Shown here: piece by piece, positions 7,757 through 14,752 of the stretch
Numbering within the stretch: position 1 is the first letter of the stretch
Layout: the number at the start of each line of letters is the position of its first letter
NCBI GenBank assembly: GCA_024400195.1
Contig: JAKSNC010000013.1
Span: 1-48,869, forward strand
DNA length: 48,869 nucleotides
Direction of reading: 5' to 3'
Source: Bacteroidales bacterium
GTDB taxonomy: Bacteria > Bacteroidota > Bacteroidia > Bacteroidales > F082
Notes under the pieces: generated by a model
What the model saw: the letters and a program-made list of their open reading frames with translations, nothing else
What the model was told of the DNA's origin: nothing
Database searches by the model: none
Made by a program: the position numbers and the translations under genes

Positions 7757-8362
7757 CTAATCATTCGTCATCACCTTGTTCCAGCTCTCGACGGCATCAA
7801 GTATCTCATCGCGGCCGAGTCCTGTCTCCGCCGAAGTGACGAAAACCGGCGGTAGTTCTTCCCATTCCTTGAGCAGTTCTTCCTTATAAAGTCTGATATT
7901 TTCGGCCAACTTGTTTTTGCCGAGTTTGTCGGCCTTGGTGAAAACGATTGAAAAAGGAAGTCCGTTTTCGCCCATAAAAGCCATGAAGTCGAGGTCTAAC
8001 TTCTGCGGTTCGATGCGGCTGTCAACCAAAACGAAAGTATTGACAAGGTTCGTACGCTTCGTCATATAGTCAGAGAGCATTTTCTTCCACATTTCGCGGT
8101 CTGTCTTGGAACGTTTGGCGAAACCATAGCCCGGCAAATCCACGAGATACCATTCGTCATTGATGATAAAATGATTGATTGTGATGGTTTTTCCCGGCAT
8201 TGACGATGTCTTGGCCAGCTCCTTTCGCTGTACGAGTTTGTTTATCAGCGACGACTTGCCGACGTTGGATCGTCCGATGAAGGCATATTCCGGCATATCG
8301 GATTTGGGCAGTTTTGCTATATCCGTGCTGCTCTGAAGATAGTTGGCACTTTTGATAATCAT
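7757..8362 (-). CDS. engB: Ribosome biogenesis GTPase EngB/YsxC (YihA)
   Basis: The 201-residue product is a TRAFAC-class GTPase with all five G motifs: GRSNVGKSS (G1), the MPGKT Thr (G2), DLPGYG (G3), TKADK (G4) and SAETG (G5). EngB is essential in many bacteria and acts in late 50S subunit assembly. Length is typical. It lies 9 nt after the lipoprotein stop and 9 nt before the flavodoxin-ferredoxin gene in a compact minus-strand operon. Confidence 0.96.
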   Translation of the reverse strand: MIIKSANYLQSSTDIAKLPKSDMPEYAFIGRSNVGKSSLINKLVQRKELAKTSSMPGKTITINHFIINDEWYLVDLPGYGFAKRSKTDREMWKKMLSDYMTKRTNLVNTFVLVDSRIEPQKLDLDFMAFMGENGLPFSIVFTKADKLGKNKLAENIRLYKEELLKEWEELPPVFVTSAETGLGRDEILDAVESWNKVMTND

Positions 8363-8371
8363 TGCTCTAAA

Positions 8372-8896
8372 TTATTGTGCTTCAACAGAATCGTCAGCAT
8401 TGGCCGCTTCAAACATCCTGATAATCTCCTCATCGGAAAGGCCGAGTAGTTTTATTGAGTTTTGTGCCGACGGGACGAGTTCGCTGTTGGGATATTTCGC
8501 AATCATATCTTCGTAAGCGGCGCGGGCTGAATTAACATCATGAAACATTCCGTCGAAAATCATACCCCTCATAAAGGCCACGAGGTCGCATTTCTCGAAA
8601 TCGGGATATTCCGTGAGAATCTTTTCGGAGATATCGAGTGATTTCTGAGCCATCTTCATATTCATAGCCACGTCTAAAGCCTTGAAAAGATACTGCAGCG
8701 ACTGTTCCGTTTTTGGATTTCGTTCCGCATAAAGACAATAATTTTCAACAAGTTGCGTACCGACATCTTCAAGAAGAACACCATTTGTAGATAAAGCCGT
8801 TTCTTCAAGTCCGGCTATTTTTTCTTCCAATGACTGTGTGCAACCGACCAAAACGAACATTATGACAGCAGCAAAGATTCTGAAAATCGTTTTCAT
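8372..8896 (-). CDS. TPR-like lipoprotein
   Basis: The 174-residue protein has a lipoprotein signal peptide (charged start, hydrophobic stretch, lipobox LVGC with Cys19). Helical TPR-like units follow (for example LQYLFKALDVAMNMKMAQKSL and a YEDMIAKYPNSE motif), as in YbgF/BamD-type periplasmic proteins. It is probably anchored in the outer or inner membrane, facing the periplasm. It starts 3 nt after the def stop, so the two are translated from one transcript. The precise function is not recognisable; it could be a small scaffolding protein. Confidence 0.85.
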   Translation of the reverse strand: MKTIFRIFAAVIMFVLVGCTQSLEEKIAGLEETALSTNGVLLEDVGTQLVENYCLYAERNPKTEQSLQYLFKALDVAMNMKMAQKSLDISEKILTEYPDFEKCDLVAFMRGMIFDGMFHDVNSARAAYEDMIAKYPNSELVPSAQNSIKLLGLSDEEIIRMFEAANADDSVEAQ

Positions 8897-8899
8897 ATT

Positions 8900-9466
8900 T
8901 TATCTCCTATTTTTTTTTGCAAAAATCATTTTATACTCTGGATTGACAAGGCCTTCCGTTATATTACGCAACTTACTCTTTATTAAGAGTTTACGCATCG
9001 AGCTGACGCGGTCGACATAGACGAGGCCTTCAAGATGGTCGTATTCGTGTTGGATAACGCGTGCCACGATTCCGTCAAATTCGTCTTCATGCTCGACAAA
9101 ATCCTCGTCAAAATAATGAATCCTGACTTTTGACGGGCGGATTACATCCTCGCTCATATCCGGCAGACTGAGGCATCCTTCCTTGAACGACCATTCTGTA
9201 CCGGAAAGTTCGATTATTTGCGGATTGACGAAGACTTTTTTGATGCCTGCACCTTCGGGATATTTCTCCTTAAACTCGTCAGTATCAATAACAAACAGTC
9301 TTATCGACTTATTTATCTGCGGTGCTGCGAGACCACAACCTTGTGCATGGTACATTGTTTCGAACATATCAGCGACGAGCTGTTTGAAGTCCGGATAATC
9401 TTTGGAAATTTCTTCGGCCTGATGTTTCAGTACTGAATTTCCGTATGCTACGATGGGCAATATCAT
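8900..9466 (-). CDS. def: Peptide deformylase
   Basis: A 188-residue enzyme that removes the formyl group from nascent N-terminal methionine. The three family motifs are present: GCGLAAPQI (motif 1), EGCLS (motif 2, Cys metal ligand) and QHEYDHLEG (motif 3, HExxH metal ligands and catalytic Glu). Length and motif spacing are normal for type 1/3 deformylases. It lies between ruvX and a lipoprotein gene with short gaps, in the same minus-strand operon. Confidence 0.97.
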   Translation of the reverse strand: MILPIVAYGNSVLKHQAEEISKDYPDFKQLVADMFETMYHAQGCGLAAPQINKSIRLFVIDTDEFKEKYPEGAGIKKVFVNPQIIELSGTEWSFKEGCLSLPDMSEDVIRPSKVRIHYFDEDFVEHEDEFDGIVARVIQHEYDHLEGLVYVDRVSSMRKLLIKSKLRNITEGLVNPEYKMIFAKKNRR

Positions 9467-9481
9467 TGTAAATCAGTTTTT

Positions 9482-9892
9482 TTAAATAGTTTTCATAAAC
9501 GACTGCAGTATCAAGGTCGCGCTAATGGTATCGACGAGGCCTTTGTCCTGCCGCCTTTTCTTTCCAAGTCCGGCATCAATCATGGTCTGATGTGCGATGA
9601 CAGAAGTGAATCTCTCGTCGAAGAATCGGATGTCGGCATTGGGAAGTGCCTTTTTCAGGTTTTCTACGAAAGGCTTTATGAAACGAGTCGAATCTGACGG
9701 GCGGTTGTGCATATCCTTTGGTTCCCCAATGACGATTATATCGACTTGTTCGTTCTTCATATAGTCCACTATGAACTGAACGAGTTGTTGTGCCGGAACC
9801 GTTTTGAGTCCGTTTGCAATAATGCGGCACGGGTCGGTGACGGCTATTCCGCAGCGTTTTTGTCCGTAGTCAATCGCCAAAATTCTCCCCAT
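9482..9892 (-). CDS. ruvX: Putative pre-16S rRNA nuclease / Holliday-junction resolvase-like RuvX (YqgF)
   Basis: The 136-residue RNase H-like protein carries the first strand motif ILAIDYGQKRCGIAVTD (catalytic Asp), GEPKDMHNRPSDSTRFI, the DERFTSV motif and the C-terminal VDTISATLIL motif with the last acidic residue. Family members process the 5-prime end of 16S rRNA in E. coli. It is the first gene of the minus-strand run toward def, the lipoprotein and engB, with its promoter at 9919-9926. Confidence 0.94.
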   Translation of the reverse strand: MGRILAIDYGQKRCGIAVTDPCRIIANGLKTVPAQQLVQFIVDYMKNEQVDIIVIGEPKDMHNRPSDSTRFIKPFVENLKKALPNADIRFFDERFTSVIAHQTMIDAGLGKKRRQDKGLVDTISATLILQSFMKTI

Positions 9893-9918
9893 TTCTGTAA
9901 AAGGCTAAAAAATTTGTG

Positions 9919-9926
9919 CAAAGTTA
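9919..9926 (-). promoter_or_regulatory. -7 box for the ruvX-def-engB operon
   Basis: Minus-strand TAACTTTG, exact TAnnTTTG match, about 27 nt upstream of the ruvX start codon. It lies back-to-back with the dapD promoter. Confidence 0.75.
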
Positions 9927-9961
9927 AAAAAATTCAAAACAGCTTCTAAAACTTAATTGCA

Positions 9962-9969
9962 TATCTTTG
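9962..9969 (+). promoter_or_regulatory. -7 box for dapD
   Basis: TATCTTTG. Its position argues that the upstream in-frame ATG at 9957 is not used and that translation starts at the GTG at 9990. Confidence 0.75.
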
Positions 9970-9989
9970 CAAGTCAAAAAAAAGATAAA

Positions 9990-10787
9990 GTGAAAGACAT
10001 CATCGAACAGGCGTGGAACGACAGGGGCCTTTTGAAAGAGCCGGAGGTGGCGCGTACAATCAGGGAAGTAGTTGATAATCTTGACAAAGGCATGCTTACC
10101 GTAGTCGAAAGAGATGGCGATGGCTGGAAGGTCAACGAATGGATCAAGAAGGCCATCATTTTATATTTTCCGATTATGGGGATGTCGGTCAGCGAGTCCG
10201 GAATCTTCGAATATTATGACAAGATACCGTTGAAGCGTGGTTTTGCGGAGGCGGGAGTTCGTGTTGTGCCGCCCGCCACGGTACGATACGGAGCCTTCAT
10301 AGAGTCCGGGGTTGTTTTAATGCCGTCGTATGTCAATATCGGGGCGTATGTGGCGGGCGGCACAATGGTTGACACTTGGGCGACAGTTGGTTCGTGTGCA
10401 CGCATCGGACGCAACGTCCATCTCAGCGGGGGTGTCGGCATCGGAGGCGTCTTAGAGCCCGTTCAGGCCGCGCCGGTCATCATCGAAGACAACTGTTTCA
10501 TCGGGTCGCGAAGCATCATCGTGGAAGGTGTCAGAGTGTGCGAAGAAGCCGTCATCGGAGCCAACACCGTCATCACCCAGAGCACACACATCATTGATGT
10601 CAGCGGCTCAGAACCAATTGAATATAAAGGCATTGTACCGCCGCGTTCGGTGGTCGTCCCGGGAAGTTACACCAAGCATTTCCCCGCCGGCGACTATCAG
10701 GTGTCGTGTGCGCTGATAATAGGAAAACGGAAGGAGTCAACGGACAAAAAAACATCCCTAAACGAATGTCTAAGGATGTTTGAATGA
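9990..10787 (+). CDS. dapD: 2,3,4,5-tetrahydropyridine-2,6-dicarboxylate N-succinyltransferase
   Basis: The 265-residue left-handed beta-helix acyltransferase transfers succinyl from succinyl-CoA to tetrahydrodipicolinate in lysine and meso-diaminopimelate synthesis. Hexapeptide-repeat segments run through the middle (for example GAYVAGGTMVDTWATVGSCARIG, residues about 123-147), and RGFAEAGVRVVPPATVRYGAFI precedes them. The start is taken as GTG because the ATG at 9957 overlaps the promoter. The last 15 codons contain, on the opposite strand, the terminator hairpin of the converging tRNA-His gene. Succinyl-CoA could come from KorAB. Confidence 0.95.
   Translation: MKDIIEQAWNDRGLLKEPEVARTIREVVDNLDKGMLTVVERDGDGWKVNEWIKKAIILYFPIMGMSVSESGIFEYYDKIPLKRGFAEAGVRVVPPATVRYGAFIESGVVLMPSYVNIGAYVAGGTMVDTWATVGSCARIGRNVHLSGGVGIGGVLEPVQAAPVIIEDNCFIGSRSIIVEGVRVCEEAVIGANTVITQSTHIIDVSGSEPIEYKGIVPPRSVVVPGSYTKHFPAGDYQVSCALIIGKRKESTDKKTSLNECLRMFE
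10744..10780 (-). terminator. Terminator of tRNA-His, embedded in the dapD coding sequence
   Basis: On the minus strand a 13-bp stem (arms 10768-10780 and 10751-10763, two G-T pairs) with tetraloop ATTC is followed by seven T residues (plus-strand A run 10745-10751). It lies 11 nt after the tRNA CCA end and wholly inside the 3-prime end of dapD. Confidence 0.85.
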
Positions 10788-10790
10788 ACT

Positions 10791-10868
10791 TGGGGTAGAA
10801 GGTGGGATTCGAACCCACGACCCACGGAACCACAATCCGGTACTCTAACCAGCTGAGCTACATCTACC
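10791..10868 (-). tRNA. tRNA-His (GTG)
   Basis: The minus strand folds as a tRNA: acceptor GTAGATG paired with CTTCTAC (one T-T mismatch at pair 6-67), D arm GCTC/GAGT, anticodon loop TTGTGGT with anticodon GTG, T arm with GGGTTCGAATCCC. The discriminator is C73 and a G precedes position 1, giving the G-1:C73 pair diagnostic of tRNA-His. CCA is encoded (plus-strand TGG at 10791-10793). Confidence 0.97.
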
Positions 10869-10883
10869 ATCAGGTTGAGGCTG

Positions 10884-10891
10884 CAAAGGTA
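10884..10891 (-). promoter_or_regulatory. -7 box for tRNA-His
   Basis: Minus-strand TACCTTTG, 16 nt upstream of the tRNA 5-prime end. Confidence 0.7.
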
Positions 10892-10918
10892 CGAAAATTT
10901 TTGAAAAAAGTAACTGTT

Positions 10919-12070
10919 TTGAAAAAAAATAATAAAAAATACGAAAATCTCTCGCCATCACGCATAGCATGGCAGAAGTTCCGCAAAAACAAAACCGGCG
11001 TTATATCACTGTGTTTCATTATATTATGCGCACTAATCGCCGTCTTCGCGTATATCATCGTACCCGACACGACGCCGTATGCCAACATGCAGATTCTTGA
11101 GATAAGCACCCAGAAGCCCGGCTTTGAATGCGACTTCCTTCAAGTCAAAAAAAACACGACCGTTGAAAAGCCTTCTTTCATAAGCAGACTCTGGGGCGGA
11201 CGGCCATCACCCTACCGCAACATACCATTCGACTCTCTCGAAATATCAAAGGAAAAGACGACGGTTTTCATTTTCAATCCGGAACACGCCGGCGAACCGT
11301 TCACCGAAGAATTTTCCAATGAAATATTTTCCAATGGATTGATATTCAATTCGGATAAAGAAGCGGAGACGTATATCTCGGCTAATTGCGTCACTCACCG
11401 AAAATTCATTTTGGGAACCGACCAGTTCGGAAGGGATTTCTTCAGCCGTCTGATTCTCGGCACGCGTATAAGTTTCTCGGTAGGCTTTATCGCCGTGATT
11501 CTCAGCGTATTAATCGGTTTGTTGATAGGCGGTCTCGCTGGTTTCTTCAGAGGTTGGGTTGACGATGTTCTGATGTGGTTTGTCAACGTTGTGTGGTCAC
11601 TTCCGACGCTGCTTGTCGTCATCGCTATAACGTTTGCATTAGGCAAAGGCATCGTGCAGGTCTTCGTCGCCGTCGGTTTGACGATGTGGGTTGAGGTGGC
11701 ACGTATCACGCGCGGACAGATAATGTCCATTCGCGAAACGACGTATGTTGAGGCAGGTCGCGCCCTCGGTTTCGGCAACGCGAGAATCATCATCCGCCAT
11801 ATCATTCCTAACGTGATAAACCCCATCATTGTCGTTTCAGCCGCTAATTTCGCTTCGGCAATTCTTTTAGAGGCGGGACTGAGTTTCCTCGGCATTGGCG
11901 TACAGCCTCCGATGCCATCGTGGGGCGGAATGATAAAGGAGAACTACGCGTACATCATCCTCGACAACGCCTATCTCGCCATTCTTCCAGGCTTGGCGAT
12001 AATGCTGCTCGTCCTCGCCTTCATGCTCACAGGCAACGCCTTACGCGACGCATTAGATGTGAAGAAGTGA
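10919..12070 (+). CDS. DppC/OppC-type ABC transporter permease
   Basis: An inner-membrane permease of the dipeptide/oligopeptide family. It has a cytoplasmic N-terminus (SPSRIAWQKFRKNKTG), a first membrane helix, a long periplasmic insert of about 110 residues, then five helices with the FGRDFFSRLILGTRIS segment and the EAA loop (EAGRALGFGNARIIIRHIIPN). The long insert after helix 1 is larger than in proteobacterial DppC (about 300 aa). The start is uncertain: no ATG is available before the first helix, and the TTG at 10919 (alternative TTG at 10901) gives a sensible basic N-terminus of 383 residues in total. No ATPase, second permease or binding protein is adjacent. The stop codon TGA opens a TTTTTGAC array. 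Confidence 0.85.
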   Translation: MKKNNKKYENLSPSRIAWQKFRKNKTGVISLCFIILCALIAVFAYIIVPDTTPYANMQILEISTQKPGFECDFLQVKKNTTVEKPSFISRLWGGRPSPYRNIPFDSLEISKEKTTVFIFNPEHAGEPFTEEFSNEIFSNGLIFNSDKEAETYISANCVTHRKFILGTDQFGRDFFSRLILGTRISFSVGFIAVILSVLIGLLIGGLAGFFRGWVDDVLMWFVNVVWSLPTLLVVIAITFALGKGIVQVFVAVGLTMWVEVARITRGQIMSIRETTYVEAGRALGFGNARIIIRHIIPNVINPIIVVSAANFASAILLEAGLSFLGIGVQPPMPSWGGMIKENYAYIILDNAYLAILPGLAIMLLVLAFMLTGNALRDALDVKK

Positions 12071-12088
12071 CTTTTTGACTTTTTGAAC
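12068..12088. repeat. TTTTTGAC array at the permease 3-prime end
   Basis: TGAC followed by two TTTTTGA(C/A) units of 8-nt period; the permease stop codon is the first TGA. The AT-rich remainder to 12176 holds no gene or hairpin that I can see. Confidence 0.7.
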
Positions 12089-12176
12089 CGTTGTCTTTTC
12101 CTGATTTAGGTTGACTCTGATTGATACTTTTTAATGATTTATTACTAATTTTAGTTTACTTTTTTATTTTTGTTAC

Positions 12177-12191
12177 TGAAAAGAGTTTACC
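12177..12191 (+). repeat. IS left terminal inverted repeat
   Basis: TGAAAAGAGTTTACC; matches the reverse complement of 13604-13618 (TGAAAAAGGTTGACT) at 12 of 15 positions. Confidence 0.75.
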
Positions 12192-13218
12192 GGCGAAGCC
12201 TTATCCCTGTCAGCGGTTGACTGGAGGCCGTAGGGAGACCGCTGACAGGACGCGAAGGTAAAGAATTTTCAGTTATATCTGACATATCAGATTCTTTTTT
12301 CGACAAAATTGCCTCCCGTCTGCGGCTGTGCCACTTCATATTGCGGTCTCCGACCACTTCGGTCATCTCCGCCGGCGTCCTCATACCGATACTCATGTGC
12401 GGCCTGTGGTTGTTGTAGAAGTCCACGGCTGCGTCCACGGCTTCGACAACCTCCCAAATGTTCCCGAACACCCTGCCCTTGAGCAGCTCGTTCTTCATTG
12501 TGTTGTTGACGCGTTCTGCCTGGGCGTTGTCTTTGGGGTTCCCCGACTCGGTCATGCTTATCCTGATGCCGTATTGTCTCAGCGTGTCCACGTACTCGCG
12601 GCAGGCATACTGGCAGCCGCGGTCGGAGTGGTGTATGAGGCTGACTTCTTTTCCCTCTATGCGCCCGAGGGCCTTCCGCAGCGCCTCCATCGGGCCGGAC
12701 GTGTCGAGGCTCGGGCTGACGCTCCAGCCGATAATCTCCTCCGTATAGGCATCCAGCACTATCGATAGGTAGCAGAAGTAGTAATGGCATGTGTCATACA
12801 TAATCATTATATACGTTATGTCGCTCACCCACAACCGGTTAGCGGACGTTGGGACGAATTCCCTCGTCAGGTCGGGATATGTCGGCAGCCCGTGTGTCGA
12901 GTCGGTGGTGTGGGGTTTTCGTATCCTCTGCCGCACCTTAAGGCCGTTCTCGATTATGAGGCGGCAGAACCGGTCGCGGCCGATGGGGCGGTCGCACCCG
13001 AACTCGCGACAGTACATATACCAGAGCTTCACACCACCTATACCGGGGTCTGTAGAACGCACCTCCTTGATATACCGGACGGCGAACTCCTCGCGGGCCG
13101 CCTTGGCCACGGCAGCGTCGTCGTCATATTTGTAATAGGCCTGCTTGCTCACGCCAAACAGTTTGCAGAGAACCGCCACACTATATCTGCAGCCGGTCTC
13201 CGCATGCAGGTCGCTCAC
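12187..13218 (-). CDS. IS3-family transposase OrfB (DDE integrase core)
   Basis: A 343-residue reading frame with an N-terminal HTH_21-like region (YRHIKEVRS-type segment and YMYCREFGCDRPIGRDRF) and an rve integrase core. The DDE triad is recognisable as WVSDITYI, HHSDRGCQY and NAQAERVNNTMKNELL, followed by the YNNHRPHMSIGMRTP motif. The annotated start is GTG at 13218, overlapping the orfA stop by 4 nt (GTGA). In vivo the functional enzyme is probably the OrfAB fusion of about 465 residues made by -1 frameshifting. A C-terminal tail of about 55 residues after the core is encoded partly by a 12-bp inverted repeat. Confidence 0.93.
   Translation of the reverse strand: MSDLHAETGCRYSVAVLCKLFGVSKQAYYKYDDDAAVAKAAREEFAVRYIKEVRSTDPGIGGVKLWYMYCREFGCDRPIGRDRFCRLIIENGLKVRQRIRKPHTTDSTHGLPTYPDLTREFVPTSANRLWVSDITYIMIMYDTCHYYFCYLSIVLDAYTEEIIGWSVSPSLDTSGPMEALRKALGRIEGKEVSLIHHSDRGCQYACREYVDTLRQYGIRISMTESGNPKDNAQAERVNNTMKNELLKGRVFGNIWEVVEAVDAAVDFYNNHRPHMSIGMRTPAEMTEVVGDRNMKWHSRRREAILSKKESDMSDITENSLPSRPVSGLPTASSQPLTGIRLRR
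12206..12249. repeat. 12-bp perfect inverted repeat inside the orfB 3-prime end
   Basis: Arms CCTGTCAGCGGT (12206-12217) and ACCGCTGACAGG (12238-12249) with a 20-nt loop, subterminal to the IS left end. No T run follows. It encodes part of the transposase tail. Confidence 0.9.
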
Positions 13219-13583
13219 TGTCTGGCGTCGGATTTTTTTCTTATCTGAATGTTGAACCGCTTCTCGGCGAGGTCTATCATCTTGTCGTACGCCATCGCGC
13301 GGAGCTTCTCATAATCAAGCTGCCTCTCCAGTTCGGCTATCCTCGCCATCAAGACTGACGTCTCGTCGGACACCGTTTCTGTTAACTTCTTCTTTTTATT
13401 CATATCTGTGGTTCTGTGGCACGGTTTGCCCTTTTCGAATACAAAGTTAGCAATCCAAAGGCTTGCCGTGGCATGACTTATCGGTATAATTTTGGCAATC
13501 TTCCTGCAGCCGTAACCCTCTTCGGTGTGAAGGCGTATCACTTCATCGTAATACTTGATCCATTTTTCTGTGTACTTGAACAT
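13215..13583 (-). CDS. IS3-family OrfA (helix-turn-helix protein)
   Basis: A 122-residue protein with an N-terminal HTH domain (EGYGCRKIAKIIPISHATASLWI) and a C-terminal leucine-zipper-like coiled coil (MARIAELERQLDYEKLRAMAYDKMIDLAEK). OrfA proteins of this family bind the terminal repeats and regulate transposition. Codons 116-117 are AAA AAA preceded by A, a canonical A_AAA_AAA slippery site at 13233-13239. A -1 shift there continues through ATC CGA CGC CAG ACA into orfB with no stop codon. Confidence 0.92.
   Translation of the reverse strand: MFKYTEKWIKYYDEVIRLHTEEGYGCRKIAKIIPISHATASLWIANFVFEKGKPCHRTTDMNKKKKLTETVSDETSVLMARIAELERQLDYEKLRAMAYDKMIDLAEKRFNIQIRKKSDARQ
13233..13239 (-). promoter_or_regulatory. 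Programmed -1 frameshift site of the IS
   Basis: A_AAA_AAA in the zero frame of orfA codons 116-117. Slippage joins 117 OrfA codons, 5 linking codons and 343 OrfB codons. A downstream CTGCA...TGCAG pairing could act as a stimulator but is weak. Confidence 0.8.
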
Positions 13584-13603
13584 TATTAACTCCTCGTTTT
13601 GGG

Positions 13604-13618
13604 AGTCAACCTTTTTCA
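13604..13618 (-). repeat. IS right terminal inverted repeat
   Basis: Read on the minus strand as TGAAAAAGGTTGACT, pairing with the left end at 12177-12191. Confidence 0.75.
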
Positions 13619-13630
13619 GAGTAAGACACG

Positions 13631-13740
13631 TTTAAGGTTTAAGGTTTAATGTCGAAGGTCTAAAGTCTAAGGACTAAGGACTAAGGACTAAGGTCGAAAA
13701 ACATTCCGCATTTCGCATTACGAATTACGCATTAAACATG
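13631..13740. repeat. Composite 7-nt repeat tract beside the IS
   Basis: TTTAAGG units (13631-13644), three perfect CTAAGGA copies (13667-13687, partial to 13693), then AAAAACATTCCGCATT and imperfect GCATTACGAATTAC units. The AAAAACATTCCGCATT word recurs at about 16422-16437 beside another array. No gene is visible here. Confidence 0.85.
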
Positions 13741-13812
13741 TCGTGCTGGCGATTGTTCGACTCCCTGCGGTCGCTCGCAAGGACGGCACCACTTGGTAAT
13801 ATAAAAAATGTT

Positions 13813-13894
13813 TGCTGCGGCGAGGTGGCCCTGACGACGGCTTGGTAGCCCGCCTGAGGGCGGGCGCCGTTGCCCATGCAACCACTCCGCAGCA
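13813..13894. other. 82-nt compound hairpin (structured element)
   Basis: Four nested stems: 13813-13820 with 13887-13894 (8 bp perfect), GGTGG with CCACT, CGACGGC with GCCGTTG, and GCCCGCC with GGCGGGC closed by TGAG. In the minus direction a T6 run follows a few nt after the outer stem, so it may terminate the FISUMP gene transcript; it is much larger than the other terminators here. The GC-rich flanks (13741-13812 and 13895-13940) show no gene. Confidence 0.75.
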
Positions 13895-13940
13895 GGATGA
13901 GGCCTCTTCTTCCTTGACAAGGCAGGTTAAATTCTAAGAA

Positions 13941-14618
13941 CTACTGCACTGGGCGCACCGAGAACCCGAAGAACCGGTCGAGGCTGCTCTGCGGGACATT
14001 GCCCGGACCGAAGTACATGAGGTACGCGCTGTAGGGACTGGACGAGTAGAGCGAACTCGACCAGTAGTAGCCGTGGGAACCCGCATCGTCCACGTCCGTG
14101 CCACCGCGGTAGCCGGCAGCCGGGAGGAAGATGTATTTCGCGGCATCTTTCTTGCTCGCAAACTTACGACCGTACACACTGTTTTCCGTAGTCCATGTGC
14201 TGGTCGTGTTATCGTACAATTCCTCCCACTCGGCACTCGTAGGCATGCGCCAGTTACCGCCCCAATTCACGTGCGCCGCATCGTCCTCGGGGTCGAGTGT
14301 GGTTCTGTTGTCAACTGTGCCGTAATTTGAATTCGTGCAGTATTTGGTGAGAGTGGTTTCCGAGCCGTTGCACCACTTGTAAGTGTTCCAATAGTACGTG
14401 CTCTTTATTGTCGTCTCGCCCCATGCGAAGTAGCCGCCGTAGTCCTCGGGCATGCTCGCGCCCACGTTGCATGTGGCCCACAGAAGCCCGCTCGGCAGAC
14501 CAAAATCAACATACTCGTGGTTACTCATATCGCCCGGCATTTCAGGATCCTTCTTGCACGACGCCATCATAAGAACTATGAGGCATATCATCGACATTTT
14601 CGTTATTATCGTTTTCAT
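13941..14618 (-). CDS. FISUMP-domain lipoprotein
   Basis: The 225-residue protein has a lipoprotein signal peptide (MKTIITKMSMICLIVLMMASC, lipobox MASC). A single domain matches the Fibrobacter succinogenes major paralogous (FISUMP) family: EYVDFGLPSGLLWATCNVGA, GGYFAWGET, GGNWRMPTSAEWEEL, FLPAAGYR and the terminal FGFSVRPVQ. Such proteins are abundant in Bacteroidales and Fibrobacteres and are presumably surface or periplasmic, but no biochemical role is established. It lies alone between a PD-(D/E)XK gene upstream and the IS element downstream. No TAnnTTTG promoter was found before it; the sequence between it and the upstream gene is entirely repeat array. Confidence 0.9.
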   Translation of the reverse strand: MKTIITKMSMICLIVLMMASCKKDPEMPGDMSNHEYVDFGLPSGLLWATCNVGASMPEDYGGYFAWGETTIKSTYYWNTYKWCNGSETTLTKYCTNSNYGTVDNRTTLDPEDDAAHVNWGGNWRMPTSAEWEELYDNTTSTWTTENSVYGRKFASKKDAAKYIFLPAAGYRGGTDVDDAGSHGYYWSSSLYSSSPYSAYLMYFGPGNVPQSSLDRFFGFSVRPVQ

Positions 14619-14623
14619 GATGG

Positions 14624-14752
14624 ATTTTGACTATTTGACTTTTTGACTTTTTGACAATTTGATAATTTGATAATTTGACTTTTTGACTTTTTGACTATTT
14701 GACTTTCGACTTTCGACTTTCGACCTTAGACTTTCGACCTTAGACCTTCGAC
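14624..14752. repeat. Long 7-8 nt tandem array between two accessory genes
   Basis: From 14624 to about 14703 there are 8-nt units of the TTTTTGAC/AATTTGAT type. From 14704 there are seven consecutive 7-nt units of the form YTTNGAC (TTTCGAC x3, CTTAGAC, TTTCGAC, CTTAGAC, CTTCGAC) to 14752. The stop codon and last few codons of the PD-(D/E)XK gene lie inside this last part. Confidence 0.93.

Larger units (their letters stand above)
12177..13618 (-). mobile_element. IS3-family insertion sequence (IS150-like organisation)
   Basis: A 1442-bp element with imperfect 15-bp terminal inverted repeats starting TGAAAA (12177-12191 and 13604-13618; 12 of 15 match), and two overlapping minus-strand genes, orfA (HTH) and orfB (rve/DDE). 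A slippery A7 heptamer lies in the correct phase for -1 frameshifting. Both genes and both ends look intact, so the copy may be active. No convincing direct target duplication flanks it (left flank GTTAC, right flank GAGTA). It lies between two short-repeat arrays, in an accessory segment between core genes. Confidence 0.9.

Noticed and set aside
10802-10900. N-terminal extension of the permease into the tRNA-His region
   Set aside because: The upstream codons are antisense to the tRNA gene and give no permease-like sequence.
12172-13623. Target-site duplication of the IS element
   Set aside because: The flanking bases (GTTAC and GAGTA) do not match in direct orientation, so none could be called.
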